Assembly: GCA_900660155.1 (NCBI GenBank)
Contig: CABFPE010000041.1
Coordinates: 2,067,544 to 2,131,543 of the forward strand
DNA length: 64,000 nucleotides
Direction: 5' to 3'
Origin: Hofstenia miamia
Taxonomy: Eukaryota; Xenacoelomorpha; Acoela; Hofsteniidae
Positions 25,901 to 36,334 of this stretch are shown in pieces. Position 1 is the stretch's first letter. Every line of letters begins with the position of its first letter. Below the pieces are notes generated by a model. It saw nothing but the letters and a program-made list of their open reading frames with translations, made no database searches and had not been told where the DNA came from. Position numbers and translations under genes: made by a program.

Positions 25901-27945
25901 TATATTTACGCGGATATTTACTACCTTAAATTTTCAATAGATAAAATTTGCGTAATTGTTTGATTTCAACATAATCGAAGTCATTGATATAAAAGAGATT
26001 AATGAAAAAGCTATTAATAAATATTTTTCAATTTATAATGCTGTATATATAGTCTGTAAATTTCCAAAACACACCTTACTATTTTGGTAGGATAACCATG
26101 TGTGATTTTGTGAAGAAAACATTTAGGAAGTGATTTTCTAATTACGTTTATTAACAGTATGATTTTAAAAGTTTGGACATTGGTGAGGGCGCGTTGACGT
26201 TTATAGATCTTTAGCTAGGAAATTTTATTGCTTACTGAGCGTTTATGATCAGAATATTTTCCGTTAATTATTATTTGCTTTGGTTTACTTCGGACTGTTA
26301 GCGATTATGTGTTTTGACGGTGGGAACAATTAATCACTGGTAATATTGGCTATTTGGTCGTTTTTAATATCCGTTTTTAAATATAATTTTCCTCCTGGAC
26401 GCCGATGAAAAACTGGAATCTCTCTTGTCAAATATTTACCCCGTCATTTTCCATCTTTGAAGTTGCCTCCATCGCCATACTTATGCTTAACAAAATCTTG
26501 TCTTTATTTACATTTTCATTCAAGCGCGCTTGCCTCTACTTTTCTTGCTAACATTTATTCACAAGAAGTATTTTCATAATTTTTAATTATTTGGAAATTT
26601 AATTAAACTTAACATAATTGTTGTGAGACAGAATCTTCAAGATCTCCATCAAAAATCGAATTTTGTTTTTTCTCAAATCCTTTAGAAAAAAACATTTGGA
26701 TGTTAATTTTAATAAATTTGTTTAATTTTGTAATAATTGTTGAAATTATTCTCTCCAATCAACATCTAATTAATATTAGCCAATCAAATTGTAGCGATAA
26801 ACGAGTATGGAATGGAGATGCAAATAGTAGCCAGCTGTCTGATGCAAGTCAGCCCTTACTAGTGATAATGTGTTTATGAATTTGACATTGTAAATACGAC
26901 AATGGAAAGTAAGTTACGGTCGTTAAAATGTTACACGTAAATCAGTTTATGGGTGTCTAATCGAAATTGTAAACGCGTTTGCATTTATCCAAAATTATAA
27001 ATCACTACTATATCTGAGATAGACCACTGTGCCAAACCTGACTTCATAGAAATATGTTGTTCTGTAGATCAATTCTTAAATGTGACTTATTTTTTTGACT
27101 AGCTGGTCCTCTTCAGCGTTTTTGCCAATATAACTTAAACTTTAAGTTTGCTTAAGAGATTAGTATTTTTGGCCCATAATTTTTGTTTCGATATCAAATT
27201 TTGAAGAAAGCCAGCCCATGCCAGTCTCGCATTTTATTTAAAAGAAAATTTTTAGCGGGTGATATTAACGACGCAACAGCGCAGAGCATTTAAAGCAGCT
27301 TTTGACGTATCTTCAAAGCCATGCAGAAAAGTCCGTGAGCAGTTGGCGCGGGATACAGGGCTTAGTGTTCGTGTTGTGCAGGTTTGGTTTCAAAACGAGC
27401 GTGCTAAGGTTAAGAAATTGGCCAAGCGGCAACAACAGCAGCATCACAGTCAATTGGATCAGGATTCTCCACATCGAGGACTTGAAGATGGTAAACATTC
27501 ATAAATTTATCATGAAATTACATTTTAATGCAATCATTTAATGTCCTTTTACTTAAGTCGCAAAATATTTTAATTTATTTTCTGTTTAGTTCCATTTGGT
27601 ATGTACATTCCCGACCAGTTCTCGTCTCACATGGAAATTAGATTTAACAATGATATAATGAGTCCCGGTGATCCCTCTATACCATTTCCACCTAATATGG
27701 TACCTGCCATCAATTCTGAATTTTTCAACTCATCCTTCTGCTCGGCTCTGCCTCCAATCAGTGAAGACGTTGCCGTGAGTGCTGCAGACATCGCCGTCCC
27801 TTCAACATGCATGTCTGAACAACCGTTGAAAACCGTTTCAATTGACTCCAATATGGCGCCACCCACAATCATGTCAAAGAACATACTTAACCCAATTGAC
27901 AAACTATACTCCATGCAGTCATCATACTTCACCCAATTGTCATAG
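22750..27945 (+). CDS. Lmx1: LMX1-type LIM-homeobox transcription factor, complete, 5 coding exons
   Basis: Exons 22750-22961, 24236-24456, 24991-25184, 27256-27490 and 27590-27945 join in frame across GT-AG introns and encode 405 residues, close to the vertebrate LMX1A/B length. LIM1 spans residues 18-68 (C18, C21, H39, C42, C45, C48, C65, D68). LIM2 spans 77-130 (C77, C80, H99, C102, C105, C108, C127, D130). An acidic Ser/Asp/Glu linker follows. The homeodomain spans about 206-265 and contains [22 protein letters not shown] and [12 protein letters not shown]; it is followed by a short Gln/His run. The protein ends with [14 protein letters not shown], the hallmark LMX1 C-terminus. Proteins of this family are nuclear DNA-binding factors in neural and limb or appendage patterning, and LIM domains bind LDB-type cofactors; the role in this animal is inferred. 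ATG 22750 is the first Met in frame. One oddity: homeodomain position 52 is Glu. Confidence 0.95.
24236..24456 (+). CDS. Lmx1: Lmx1 coding exon 2 (LIM2)
   Basis: The acceptor TTATTTAG precedes 24236 and the donor TCTG|GTAATT follows 24456. The first base completes R71 and the exon then encodes residues 72-144. These include all eight zinc ligands of LIM2 and the LMX1-typical stretch [11 protein letters not shown]. Confidence 0.93.
24991..25184 (+). CDS. Lmx1: Lmx1 coding exon 3 (acidic linker)
   Basis: The acceptor GGTTTTTTAG ends at 24990 and the donor AAAG|GTAGAC follows 25184. The exon encodes E145-K209, rich in Ser, Asp, Glu and Lys, and ends in the basic N-terminal arm of the homeodomain (KPCRK). 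The phase fits both neighbours. Confidence 0.88.
25185..27255 (+). other. Lmx1 intron 3 with possible enhancer sequence
   Basis: This 2,071-bp intron is the largest in the gene. Its 26260-26900 part is less AT-rich than the rest. It holds an exact octamer ATGCAAAT (26818-26825) next to TAATTA-type homeodomain sites (about 26767-26775). No coding exon is seen in it. The enhancer role is inference. Confidence 0.3.
27256..27490 (+). CDS. Lmx1: Lmx1 coding exon 4 (homeodomain)
   Basis: The acceptor AAATTTTTAG ends at 27255 and the donor GATG|GTAAAC follows 27490. The exon holds the homeodomain from R5 onward, including W48, F49, Q50, N51 and R53, followed by KRQQQQHH. Unlike the usual Q52 of LMX1 it encodes E52, with K17 present. 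Confidence 0.95.
27590..27945 (+). CDS. Lmx1: Lmx1 coding exon 5 (C-terminus and stop)
   Basis: The acceptor TTCTGTTTAG ends at 27589. The exon encodes V288-S405 and a TAG stop. Most of it is Ser/Pro/Ile-rich and low in conservation, but the last 18 residues carry the LMX1 C-terminal signature. The preceding intron is only 99 bp. Confidence 0.92.
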
Positions 27946-28049
27946 AAAACTCTCGTTTAGCTTTTCAGTTATTGTTTATTTTAGTTTTTACTTTTATTGT
28001 AATTTTTAGTGTACATTATGTAAATATTCTGCGAAATCAAAACAGATTT

Positions 28050-28369
28050 ATTAAAATAATTCTCAAATTTTCAATTTTGTTCTATTTAATTTTATTTAAC
28101 CTATGCCTGAGCTAAATTCACATATTCAATATAATTTAATAGTTATGGTTGCTAATAGTTATATTTGAATTTTTAATTGTGATACCGGCTTCAAATAATA
28201 ATGTAAAATTGTGTTTGAATTTGTGTATATATCGTGATTTTTGGCTTTGCAACTGTTATCAAATTTAATATAATTGCATTAACCAATGCATTGTGATGTT
28301 CAATTTTATCGTGATATATATGCAATATGGCCGTCGAATTTCTCTGCTGGCTATGAAAAATTCAATAAA
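28050..28369 (+). terminator. Candidate Lmx1 polyadenylation signals
   Basis: ATTAAA at 28050-28055 and AATAAA at 28364-28369 lie about 100 and 420 bp after the Lmx1 stop codon. Either could end the transcript; the second is the canonical hexamer. Nothing else is seen between the stop and the LINE tail. Confidence 0.35.
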
Positions 28370-28839
28370 CGTTCCTTACCATCGCAATGCAACTATGAAT
28401 GTGATAATTTTCTCAAAACATAAAATTATTCATAAATTAAGGAAATACCTTACGAGTATTAGCTTCCGTAGTTGTATTTTTATTTTTTGGCAGGCTTGTA
28501 CCGTATATTTTTTTTACAAGTACTTTAATATGTATTAGTTTTGTGAATTTCGAGAAAAGTTTATATTAGATATTAATATTGTTACACTGAAGAAATATTT
28601 TGAATTTTTTTATTTTATTGTAAAATGCAAATGTACACTATTCCTAGTGAAATTTACTGCTTTATAATAACAACAACAACATATATTTAAGTTCTCATGT
28701 ACATATACATGTATTACGTTTACAAACTTATTAAGAACATAAATGATGCAACTTTCTTCATATGTGCTTAGTTATGTCAGTAAATGTTTGTTTCTTGGTT
28801 ACGTTTACAAATTACATATAATTTAAAAAATATTTTTAC

Positions 28840-30587
28840 TTATTGTTCTTGAGTTGCACATCTTATTCTATAATTAGTCAGATAATTGATATTTTGTTGT
28901 GTAATCATGTTTTTCAACTTCTTCTTAAATATTGTAAAATTTTTTTCACTTCTTGTACTGTAATCCAGTTTGTTCCATAGTGATATTGAATAATTTAGGA
29001 ATCCGTTCTTCATTACTTTTCTATTATACTTAGTTTTACCAAATGTAATTGTTCTTTGATTTAAATGATTAGAAATGTTCGATTTTCTTTTCCAAAATAT
29101 CGATAAACATCTAATATTTTGAAGAGCTTCTAATGATCTTAGATGATATTTACACATTATTTCTTTTTTATTTTTGTTGCTAATTATGTTTATTCCCCAT
29201 TTAAATACTTTCTCTAATTTCGATTTTGCCTTTTTATTTAAGTTCGTTAATAAACAAGATGAGTACAAGAAATGGGATAAAACAAGTGATCGAAAGAGTA
29301 TTACCTTCCATTCTATTGGTATAAACTTTCCAATTTTTTGAATTGATCTTATACCATACGCCATTTTCTTTATGATGTTGTTTGCCTCGTCTTCAAAATT
29401 CAATTTATTATCAATTACTACTCCCAAATATTTCATTTTTGGTGATTCGTGAATGATGTTGTTACATATCTTAATACTTTCTAATGTTGATTCATTTCTT
29501 CTATTCTTAATTACCATAAATATAGTTTTTTCAATATTTAATTTTAACAAATTATTATTAAAGAATGATTGCAATTTTTCAACATTTTCCTGTAAATTTA
29601 AAATATCATTACAATAAATAAGAGTATCATCTGCAAATTGTACATGATTACTATTAATGTGCTGATCCATATCATTTACATATAACTTAAATAGTAATGG
29701 ACCCAGTACTGATCCTTGTGGTACTCCATGGTTTATTTCTAATGAATTTGATATTTCTTCGTTGAGTTTCACATACTGATATCTATTACTTAAGTAACTA
29801 TTTAATAATTCTATTAATGAATCACTAAAATTATAAATCTGCTTTAACTTTTCCAATAAAATAGAATGGTTTATTGAATTAAATGCCTTTGAAATATCTA
29901 ATGATGCTATATATATTTTTTCATTCCTATCTAATTTTGATCTCCAGTCTTCAACAGCATAAAGTAAGGCATCATTTGTAGAGGTATCTTTTTGAAATCC
30001 AAACTGATGTTTTGATATTAATTCATTTTGTTCCACATATAGGTTAATTTGGTTGAATAATAATTTTTCAAATATTTTATTAATTATTGTTAATACTGAA
30101 ATTGGTCGGTAATTTTCTGCAAGATCTTTTCTTCCCTTTTTATATATTGGTGTAACTTTAGCAATTTTTAAGTAATCAGGGTAAGTTGATTCTGCCAAGC
30201 ATTGATTAAATAAGTCACACAAAGGTCTCAATAAAATACACAAGGCACCTTTCAAAAACCAAGGAGGAAATTCACAATGACCTTTCGCTTTGTTCCAATT
30301 AATTTTCTTTGTTTCTTTGTAAAATTCTACTAATGTAATAAATCTTGGTTTATAGGGATCATCATGTTTTCTAATATTGCGATGCTTATGATATAAATGT
30401 TTGAACTTTGTATTTAGGTTGTCATTCATTCCTAGTTTCACAAATCTTTCATTTAAAATATTACTAATTTCTTTGTCATTTGTAATATATTCACCATCAT
30501 CATTTATTATATAAGGAATTTCATTTTCTTCTTTAAAATTTAAAAAATTCGAAATAAATGACCACTTTTGTTTAATAGTTTTTTTTC
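28840..30587 (-). CDS. LINE ORF2 second part, reverse transcriptase domain
   Basis: The open frame runs from the A8 run to TAA at 28840; 533 residues follow the GTG codon at 30441. Counting from there, NYRPISVL (110-117), ASLDISKAF (D182), GVPQGSVLGPLL (239-250) and FADDTLIY (D271, D272) are the reverse transcriptase fingers and palm motifs, with all three catalytic aspartates. The thumb motif KYLGVVID and the C-terminal SLWNKL region follow. It lies one frame away from the endonuclease part: one A more in the run, or a -1 ribosomal slip on A-AAA-AAA, would join them. Confidence 0.92.
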
Positions 30588-31751
30588 ATTAAAAGATTTT
30601 TGTAAAAAAGCTTGTAGATCAAAATTACATTTTGTTGAGGCTTTATTTCTTAATGTTTTATAATGATCATAGTTGGCTTTCGATCTGTTTTGACAAAAAA
30701 TTGCATATGCCTTATGCTTTTTTCTAATGCATTCTTTCGTTTCTTTAGATATCCATATCTTCCACGTTTTGTTACTATTCTTTACGTTGTGTTTTTGAAT
30801 CTTTATAATAGGACAAAGCTTATGATAAATACTTGTTAAATTATCAATTATAAATATCATTTTTTGATCCACTGTTGTGCCAAAGTAATAATCATTCCAA
30901 TTTAAGTTGATCAATTCCTTCAAAAAATTTTTGTTGTTAAAGAATTTCTTTGAATAAAATCTTTTAGTGGAATATATCAGTGAATCTGTTTGAGTCTTTA
31001 TGTTATCCAATATTGCACATGTCAGTAAATGGTCTGATATGAAAAAATCTGTAACAAAAACTTCATAAGTCTTAATGCTTGAGATGTCAGTAATGATATA
31101 ATCAATCAAAGACGACTTAACAAAGTTTATATGCGTTGGTATATTTTTATTCAGAACTTCCATATTAAAGACATCAATTAAATCGTTAATTTTCCTTTTT
31201 TCAATTTCACATAAATAATTTTGGTTATAATCACCCATAATAATAACTAAGTTTGTTGTTTGATTTGCAATGCAAATTTCTTTGTATAAATTTTCTTCAA
31301 AAGCTTGAAATGATTGTTTCTTACTACAATAACTTATATTGATCAAATAACAGACTCCACATATATTAAATTGAACCCATAAGCTATCAAATTCAGAATC
31401 ATTTTCAAAAATATCATCTCTGATTATTGGTTTGAATTTGCGTGGTATATTTAGTAAAACACCACCACCTCTAGTTTTATGTGTTAAATCTTGTCTTCTA
31501 TCTCTTCGTAAGATCAAAAATTTGTCATTTAAGCTTCTTAAGTGGTCATTAGATTTTAACCAAGTTTCCGTCACGCCAATGATTGTACTGTCATCAAAAT
31601 TCTGAATTAGATCGTAAAATTTATCAACTTTATTCACAATACTCTGGAAATTGGTATTTACTAATTTTAATTTATTCTTCTTAGTTACAATTTTTTCATT
31701 TACTTTGTTGCAGGGTATGATATTTTCATATGCACTTTTATTACAATTCAT
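30540..31751 (-). CDS. LINE ORF2 first part, endonuclease domain
   Basis: ATG at 31751 overlaps the ORF1 stop. The endonuclease/exonuclease/phosphatase fold shows its active-site motifs: TETWL (E62), GGGVLL, GDYNQN (D174, N176), and ISDH (S239, D240, H241). This domain nicks target DNA for target-primed reverse transcription. The reading frame ends at 30540 only because of a frameshift in the A8 run that reads 30586-30579 on this strand. In the shifted frame the protein continues directly into the reverse transcriptase region (TIKQKWSFISNFLNF). Confidence 0.88.
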   Translation of the reverse strand: MNCNKSAYENIIPCNKVNEKIVTKKNKLKLVNTNFQSIVNKVDKFYDLIQNFDDSTIIGVTETWLKSNDHLRSLNDKFLILRRDRRQDLTHKTRGGGVLLNIPRKFKPIIRDDIFENDSEFDSLWVQFNICGVCYLINISYCSKKQSFQAFEENLYKEICIANQTTNLVIIMGDYNQNYLCEIEKRKINDLIDVFNMEVLNKNIPTHINFVKSSLIDYIITDISSIKTYEVFVTDFFISDHLLTCAILDNIKTQTDSLIYSTKRFYSKKFFNNKNFLKELINLNWNDYYFGTTVDQKMIFIIDNLTSIYHKLCPIIKIQKHNVKNSNKTWKIWISKETKECIRKKHKAYAIFCQNRSKANYDHYKTLRNKASTKCNFDLQAFLQKSFNEKKLLNKSGHLFRIF

Positions 31752-32787
31752 GATTGGTCTTCAAAATAGTTAACTGCATTTGATTTTTATATAAAGGACA
31801 CTCTTTACTAAATGCGTTATGGTTACTATGTGATTTCTGAAACATATTTGAATTTTTGCAGTTGATGCATTTATGCATTTCCTTAGCATTTTTAACTGGA
31901 CAATTCTTATAGTTGTGATTATCCATGCAGTACATACAGTTAGATGTTTTCATTGAACATACCTTTGTAGAATGACCAAATTCACCACAGTTACTACATT
32001 TTCTTACATAATAATGATCAAAAGTACGAACAATTCCAAAACCAAGCTTTAATTTTTTTCCAACCAGTACATGTCTCAATTTTGCTGAAACCTTCATTAT
32101 TATTTCTTTGCATTTGCTATAATTGTTAACATTACTGTATATTAATTCACAATGTTCCATTTCAAAATCCTTGAGAATATTTTCATTATCAGCAAATAGT
32201 TTAGATTTAAATTCCTTAAAGTTAGTTACGTCTTCATATAAAGGTATATTAGTAATTTTGATTTTTGGCATAAGTTTGATCGATTTTTTTATGTTTATGT
32301 TCCTCAATTTACCAAGTGCTCTTTCTGTAATATTTGCATCTTCATCAGATTTACAAAGTAAGATAATATCATTTTTGTCATTTAATTTTATTTGTTCTAC
32401 ACTTGGCCCTTTAGTTCCCAAATTTTTAATTGACTTTTCAACATTTTGAACAATTTTTTTGCATTCTTTTTCATTTAAACTACCATCATCATTTTTTAAA
32501 TTATTACTTGAAATGACTAATTTTGGCTTAAATATCTTCGAATGTTGAAATTCTTTGATTGTAGGAGTAATAGTATTACTCAATTTTACATTTTCACATT
32601 GATTTTTCAAGCATTTAATGAATTTCGACTTTATGCCACAAACAATATCTTCATATTCAAGTTTTAATGCATCTGATAATTTTAGTTCATTTATAAAGTC
32701 ATCAAGATTAGAAAAATCTTTAAATAGCGCGTTTATTCGTCCATCCTCTATAAGAGGACTAGCTTTTAGAATTTCTGAATAATGCAT
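31741..32787 (-). CDS. LINE ORF1, nucleic-acid-binding protein with three zinc knuckles
   Basis: This encodes a 348-residue protein from ATG 32787 to TAA 31741. Three Cys/His fingers lie near the C-terminus: residues 264-277 (CX2CX4HX4C), 284-296 and 307-330 (CX2CX12HX6C). This triple array is typical of gag-like ORF1 proteins of Jockey/I/CR1-group elements, which coat the element RNA. The N-terminal half is Lys/Asn-rich and unrecognised. The frame is complete with no stops. Its end overlaps the ORF2 start by 11 bases. Confidence 0.88.
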   Translation of the reverse strand: MHYSEILKASPLIEDGRINALFKDFSNLDDFINELKLSDALKLEYEDIVCGIKSKFIKCLKNQCENVKLSNTITPTIKEFQHSKIFKPKLVISSNNLKNDDGSLNEKECKKIVQNVEKSIKNLGTKGPSVEQIKLNDKNDIILLCKSDEDANITERALGKLRNINIKKSIKLMPKIKITNIPLYEDVTNFKEFKSKLFADNENILKDFEMEHCELIYSNVNNYSKCKEIIMKVSAKLRHVLVGKKLKLGFGIVRTFDHYYVRKCSNCGEFGHSTKVCSMKTSNCMYCMDNHNYKNCPVKNAKEMHKCINCKNSNMFQKSHSNHNAFSKECPLYKNQMQLTILKTNHEL

Positions 32788-32850
32788 ATGATTGTTAATT
32801 AAGCAAAAAATAAATCTTACCGTTTAACAACATTTCAAAACTACAGTTAT

Positions 32851-33738
32851 ACGATTTTGTTCCTTTATTCTGCCAAAAAATGGTGGTCTATTGTCACATA
32901 GTGAAATCTTGTAACACAAATTTTAGTGTTTAAAAATTCATTTAAGGAAAATATGAAGAGATTTAAGGTCTCATATTTGTGCGCTTTGATATGCTTAATA
33001 AGTAAGGATCGCAAAAATAAATGTTCACCTTCAACTTCTGCATTTTTTCAAATCTAGCTATTCTGACACAACTTTACTTTATTTACAAAGGCCTTCTAGT
33101 TTTAAAAAGGGCTTAAGTTGCATGAAATTTCATTATTGTGACAATTTGATCTGAAAAACGTTAGAATGTTTTCATACGTGTTCATTTGATTTTCCTCTTG
33201 ATAGACACCAATGTGTAGCCACTATAAAAAATAATTGTTAAATACCAAATAGTTTATTTCGATTCCGTTTTTGAAGATTTTTGGTGTTTTTAGTAACTCT
33301 AGTTTACTATTGTATTTCAAAACACGTATATTTACTGTACCAATTATTTTTATTATGACGGTTGCAAAACGATGTTTGTAACATCGATATATTATGAAAA
33401 ATAGTGTTCCCACAACTTCCCGAAGCATTGGTTGATGTTCATTTGACATGTCAAATTCGATCACTAATCTTACAAAACAGAGACGAAATAGAAGATTATA
33501 GTATTTCATTAGCCATAAATTCTACTAAATCTAAACTGTAAAACCTACAAATGGATTTGCAGGGGAATAGTTATCAATGTTGCATCATTTTTAATTTAGG
33601 TTTAGATAGTATTTGCTTGTTGGCATTTTCATTAATATCCTGGTTTATCTCCATTTATTTCTCGAAAGTTTTGGACATTTCATGGAGTATTCATCAACAA
33701 ACCCGCATTCAGCTTAAAATCTGATCGTAATCCAGAAG
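32851..33738. other. Sequence between the LINE and the TIR element
   Basis: It may include the LINE 5' UTR. A 95-codon ORF on the - strand (33222-33509) has no recognisable domain. Confidence 0.35.
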
Positions 33739-33740
33739 TA

Positions 33741-34552
33741 AGGGGTGTACCGTAACTTCGACGCGGTTTTCGAGTAACGTTAAGTGATTCAAACTGACAT
33801 ATTTTTCGACTCATTTGTTAATGAAAAGAAAGCATATTGATTCATTATCACTCATCAAAATCGTCATTCTATTCCAACAGCATCACTTCAAATTCGTCAT
33901 CATCACCATTGAAACAAACAGGACAAAGACATTTCTTCTCAGAATTTGTGCTGCGCCATGATGGATGAATTTTTGCACTTTGATTCTTTGAAATCTCGTG
34001 AAGTCTGGTGGGATTAACCGGATGCAAAAGTCTGGAAACGGAATCCCAGGCAGCTTGAATTCGGGATTTCCACGTCTTTCTTATTGTGTCTCCTGAGACG
34101 ATCCAGCCATCAACCTCCAGAAGATTTTTTTTGATAACATAGGCTGAGTGACCTTGGCAACGATAGTGATGTACACGGAGCAGTTGGGGATGGAAACGGC
34201 ATTCCTTTGATTGTCAATAATAATGATCAGTTTTTGTCGTAATCGGAAATTTTGAATCGTTCAATTACTTATGCTATTTCAATCTATTGGACCTTACATC
34301 AATGATTGAAATTTACATCTCACTTACCCAAGATATTGAACAATTAAAAATTACATTCTAAAACCGATATTTATATAAAATGAATGCAATGGTTAATGCG
34401 TTAAAAGAATACAAAATGGATCATTAATATTGCTAAAGACTGTGTGAGACAATTTTTCAGAACGTATAGAAAATATATTGATAGCATTAGTTCGATATAT
34501 GAATCTAAATTGTAACTTATCAAAAACCGCGTCGAAGTTATGGTATACCCTT
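33741..34552. mobile_element. TIR DNA transposon with TA target duplication
   Basis: The left end 33741-33770 and the inverted right end 34552-34523 match at 27 of 30 positions, differing only by G/A changes; the shared core is TAACTTCGACGCGGTTTT. TA flanks both ends (33739-33740 and 34553-34554). The length is 812 bp. A coding segment (33869-34213, - strand) fills much of the interior. TA target sites occur in Tc1/mariner and several other superfamilies; the superfamily is not recognised here. Confidence 0.75.
33869..34213 (-). CDS. Unrecognised Cys/His-rich coding segment inside TIR element
   Basis: The frame is open for 114 codons and ends in TAG at 33871-33869. There is no in-frame ATG, so it is probably a 3' exon; AAAG at 34205 is a weak possible acceptor. 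It contains ECRFHPQLLRVHHYRCQGHS, then DGWIVSGDTIRKTWKSRIQA, and near the end CLCPVCFNGDDDEFE. C-H-H-H-C-H and CPVC spacings suggest metal binding. Trp, Cys and His content and balanced composition are far from random for this AT-rich DNA. I do not recognise the family. It may be the element's own protein or a captured host exon. Confidence 0.55.
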   Translation of the reverse strand, partial: QSKECRFHPQLLRVHHYRCQGHSAYVIKKNLLEVDGWIVSGDTIRKTWKSRIQAAWDSVSRLLHPVNPTRLHEISKNQSAKIHPSWRSTNSEKKCLCPVCFNGDDDEFEVMLLE

Positions 34553-36313
34553 TAGTTTGGAAGAATTTAAAATTCTAGCGAATTTTGCCCAGTCACTTCG
34601 GAGAGTAACTAAAATGCGGTTGTTGATAGGCAGGGGCATACGAGATTCTGGATATAGTAAATGTGAGTTGCACATAAGAGCCACCACAGCAGTAATTGAT
34701 GGCATGACGTGGTTCATATGTTGATAGTGGTTCTCGACTTCAACACTTGATGCCTCAACTACAAATTGAGTTGTATAAAGCTTCTGGCATTGCTGTGGTT
34801 CAACGTCGTCATTAGTAGACTTTGGCTCTATTTATCATCTAATATTTCTGGTCGTAATTGGACTCGATATTTCCATGACAAGAAAAGGTATTCTTTATTC
34901 AGATAAATATTGTCAATGGTAGTGTCCCTGAATACCTTTAAAAAATATACAAATTCATGCAAATTCTGATTATGTCAAAGAGTCTACAAAAAATCTACCA
35001 GGCTAGACGTAAATTACTGAGATTTCAATTACGAGTTAACAGAGTCAACAGATCTTAGTTTGACGCATGCAGAACGACAATGATGCGGACCATTGCGAAT
35101 AAGACTTCGAAATCTTACAGACGTTAACTATTAAACGCACTACGTGATTTGAAGAAATTGACTTTTGAGTATTTGTTTACTTTCATCTCCTCACTGGTTT
35201 TTTGAAGTGCCTGATAGTATAACTAGAGGTAGCGAGAAGTGATGTTTAACGGATTTCCTTTAGTATGCCAGAAAAATATTTGATAAGTAATATTTCAAGA
35301 AATACTCAAAAAAATTGAAAAATCAAAACTTTAAGCCAAAATCGAGATGAATCGTCAATCATTAGTTTGCAAAAAAGTGGATTTCATGAATGTGAACTTT
35401 CAATTGTCATAATATCTCTTGTCAACATAGCTCAAAATTTCTTTTTGTCACATGCTTACATATTTTTTACAGTTATTTGAAAATATTTTAGCAATGTGAT
35501 GATTTGGAATCTCTTTGTAAGAGCTTGATGTCTAGTACCATTTCTACATTTGACAGATCTCATGTCATTTCTAGAAGTCTACAATTGATTGAATATTTAA
35601 AGTTTGACAACTAATGAATAGACAAATATTTAGTATCATGCCAAGAAATGTAAAATCTAATTTTTTAGGAAATACCATTGCATACTATAACATTACATAT
35701 CATAGTACATTTATCGAATGCTCTCGTATTCAAATATATCTAAATATTTGAATAAAATTAATCAATGGCATCGTTAACGAATAAACAAATTGGCAATATA
35801 AATTGATATTTATACAAAACCACTTTATAAATAAAATGAAAACGATATAAACTAATCCTCATATTTAATTTCATTGCAATAGCAGTCCCAATAATAAAAT
35901 ATTTGTAAAGGTACATTAACAAATGAAGTGTTGTTGCTACACTTTGAGTAGCTGTCTAATTTAAATAACTTTCTTTTCAAACTTAATTCAATAATAATTC
36001 AAAGATTCGTGATTTTCTAGCTTTTCAAATTTGGTGTTAATCTATAAATCATTATATATTTTTCTTGGAAAATTTCATTTCTTAATTGTTTGTGTTGTTA
36101 AATAACATTTCTAAAATTTATTTATCGGATTCTATTTTATGAAATATTTTTTTAATATGTAATAATTTTAATTTCAATTCTTATATGTAGTCTAATGAAT
36201 TTATATAATTATATGTTTGTAAATCTGTTAATATTTTTTTAATAGTGCTTATAACTCAATGAAAAGATTTAACTAGTTTTTCTAATGATCAATTCGTTAA
36301 ACATCCAAGAGTA

Positions 36314-36334
36314 CATATATATATATATATATAT
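36314..36334. repeat. TA microsatellite
   Basis: An AT run of about 21 bases. Confidence 0.9.

Larger units (their letters stand above)
28665..32850 (-). mobile_element. Nearly intact two-ORF non-LTR retrotransposon (Jockey/CR1 group)
   Basis: A LINE lies antisense to Lmx1, about 0.7 kb after its stop codon. On the - strand the order is a zinc-knuckle ORF1 (32787-31741), then ORF2 with an apurinic-type endonuclease and reverse transcriptase (31751-28840), then about 160 bp of 3' UTR and a tail of GTT repeats (28668-28681). ORF1 and ORF2 overlap by 11 bases, as expected for reinitiation. All catalytic motifs are present and only one frameshift breaks ORF2, so the insertion is young. The 5' end is not sharply defined. 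The clade placement is from motif layout, not phylogeny. Confidence 0.9.

Noticed and set aside
27302-27932. Other open frames overlapping Lmx1 exons 4 and 5 on both strands
   Set aside because: They are shadows of the true frame, which carries the homeodomain and LMX1 C-terminus.
32123-32449. 108-codon frame on the + strand
   Set aside because: It is antisense to LINE ORF1, whose zinc-knuckle frame is clearly the coding one.
33222-33509. 95-codon frame on the - strand as a gene
   Set aside because: No domain, no splice context and an unusual hydrophobic composition; not supported beyond being open.
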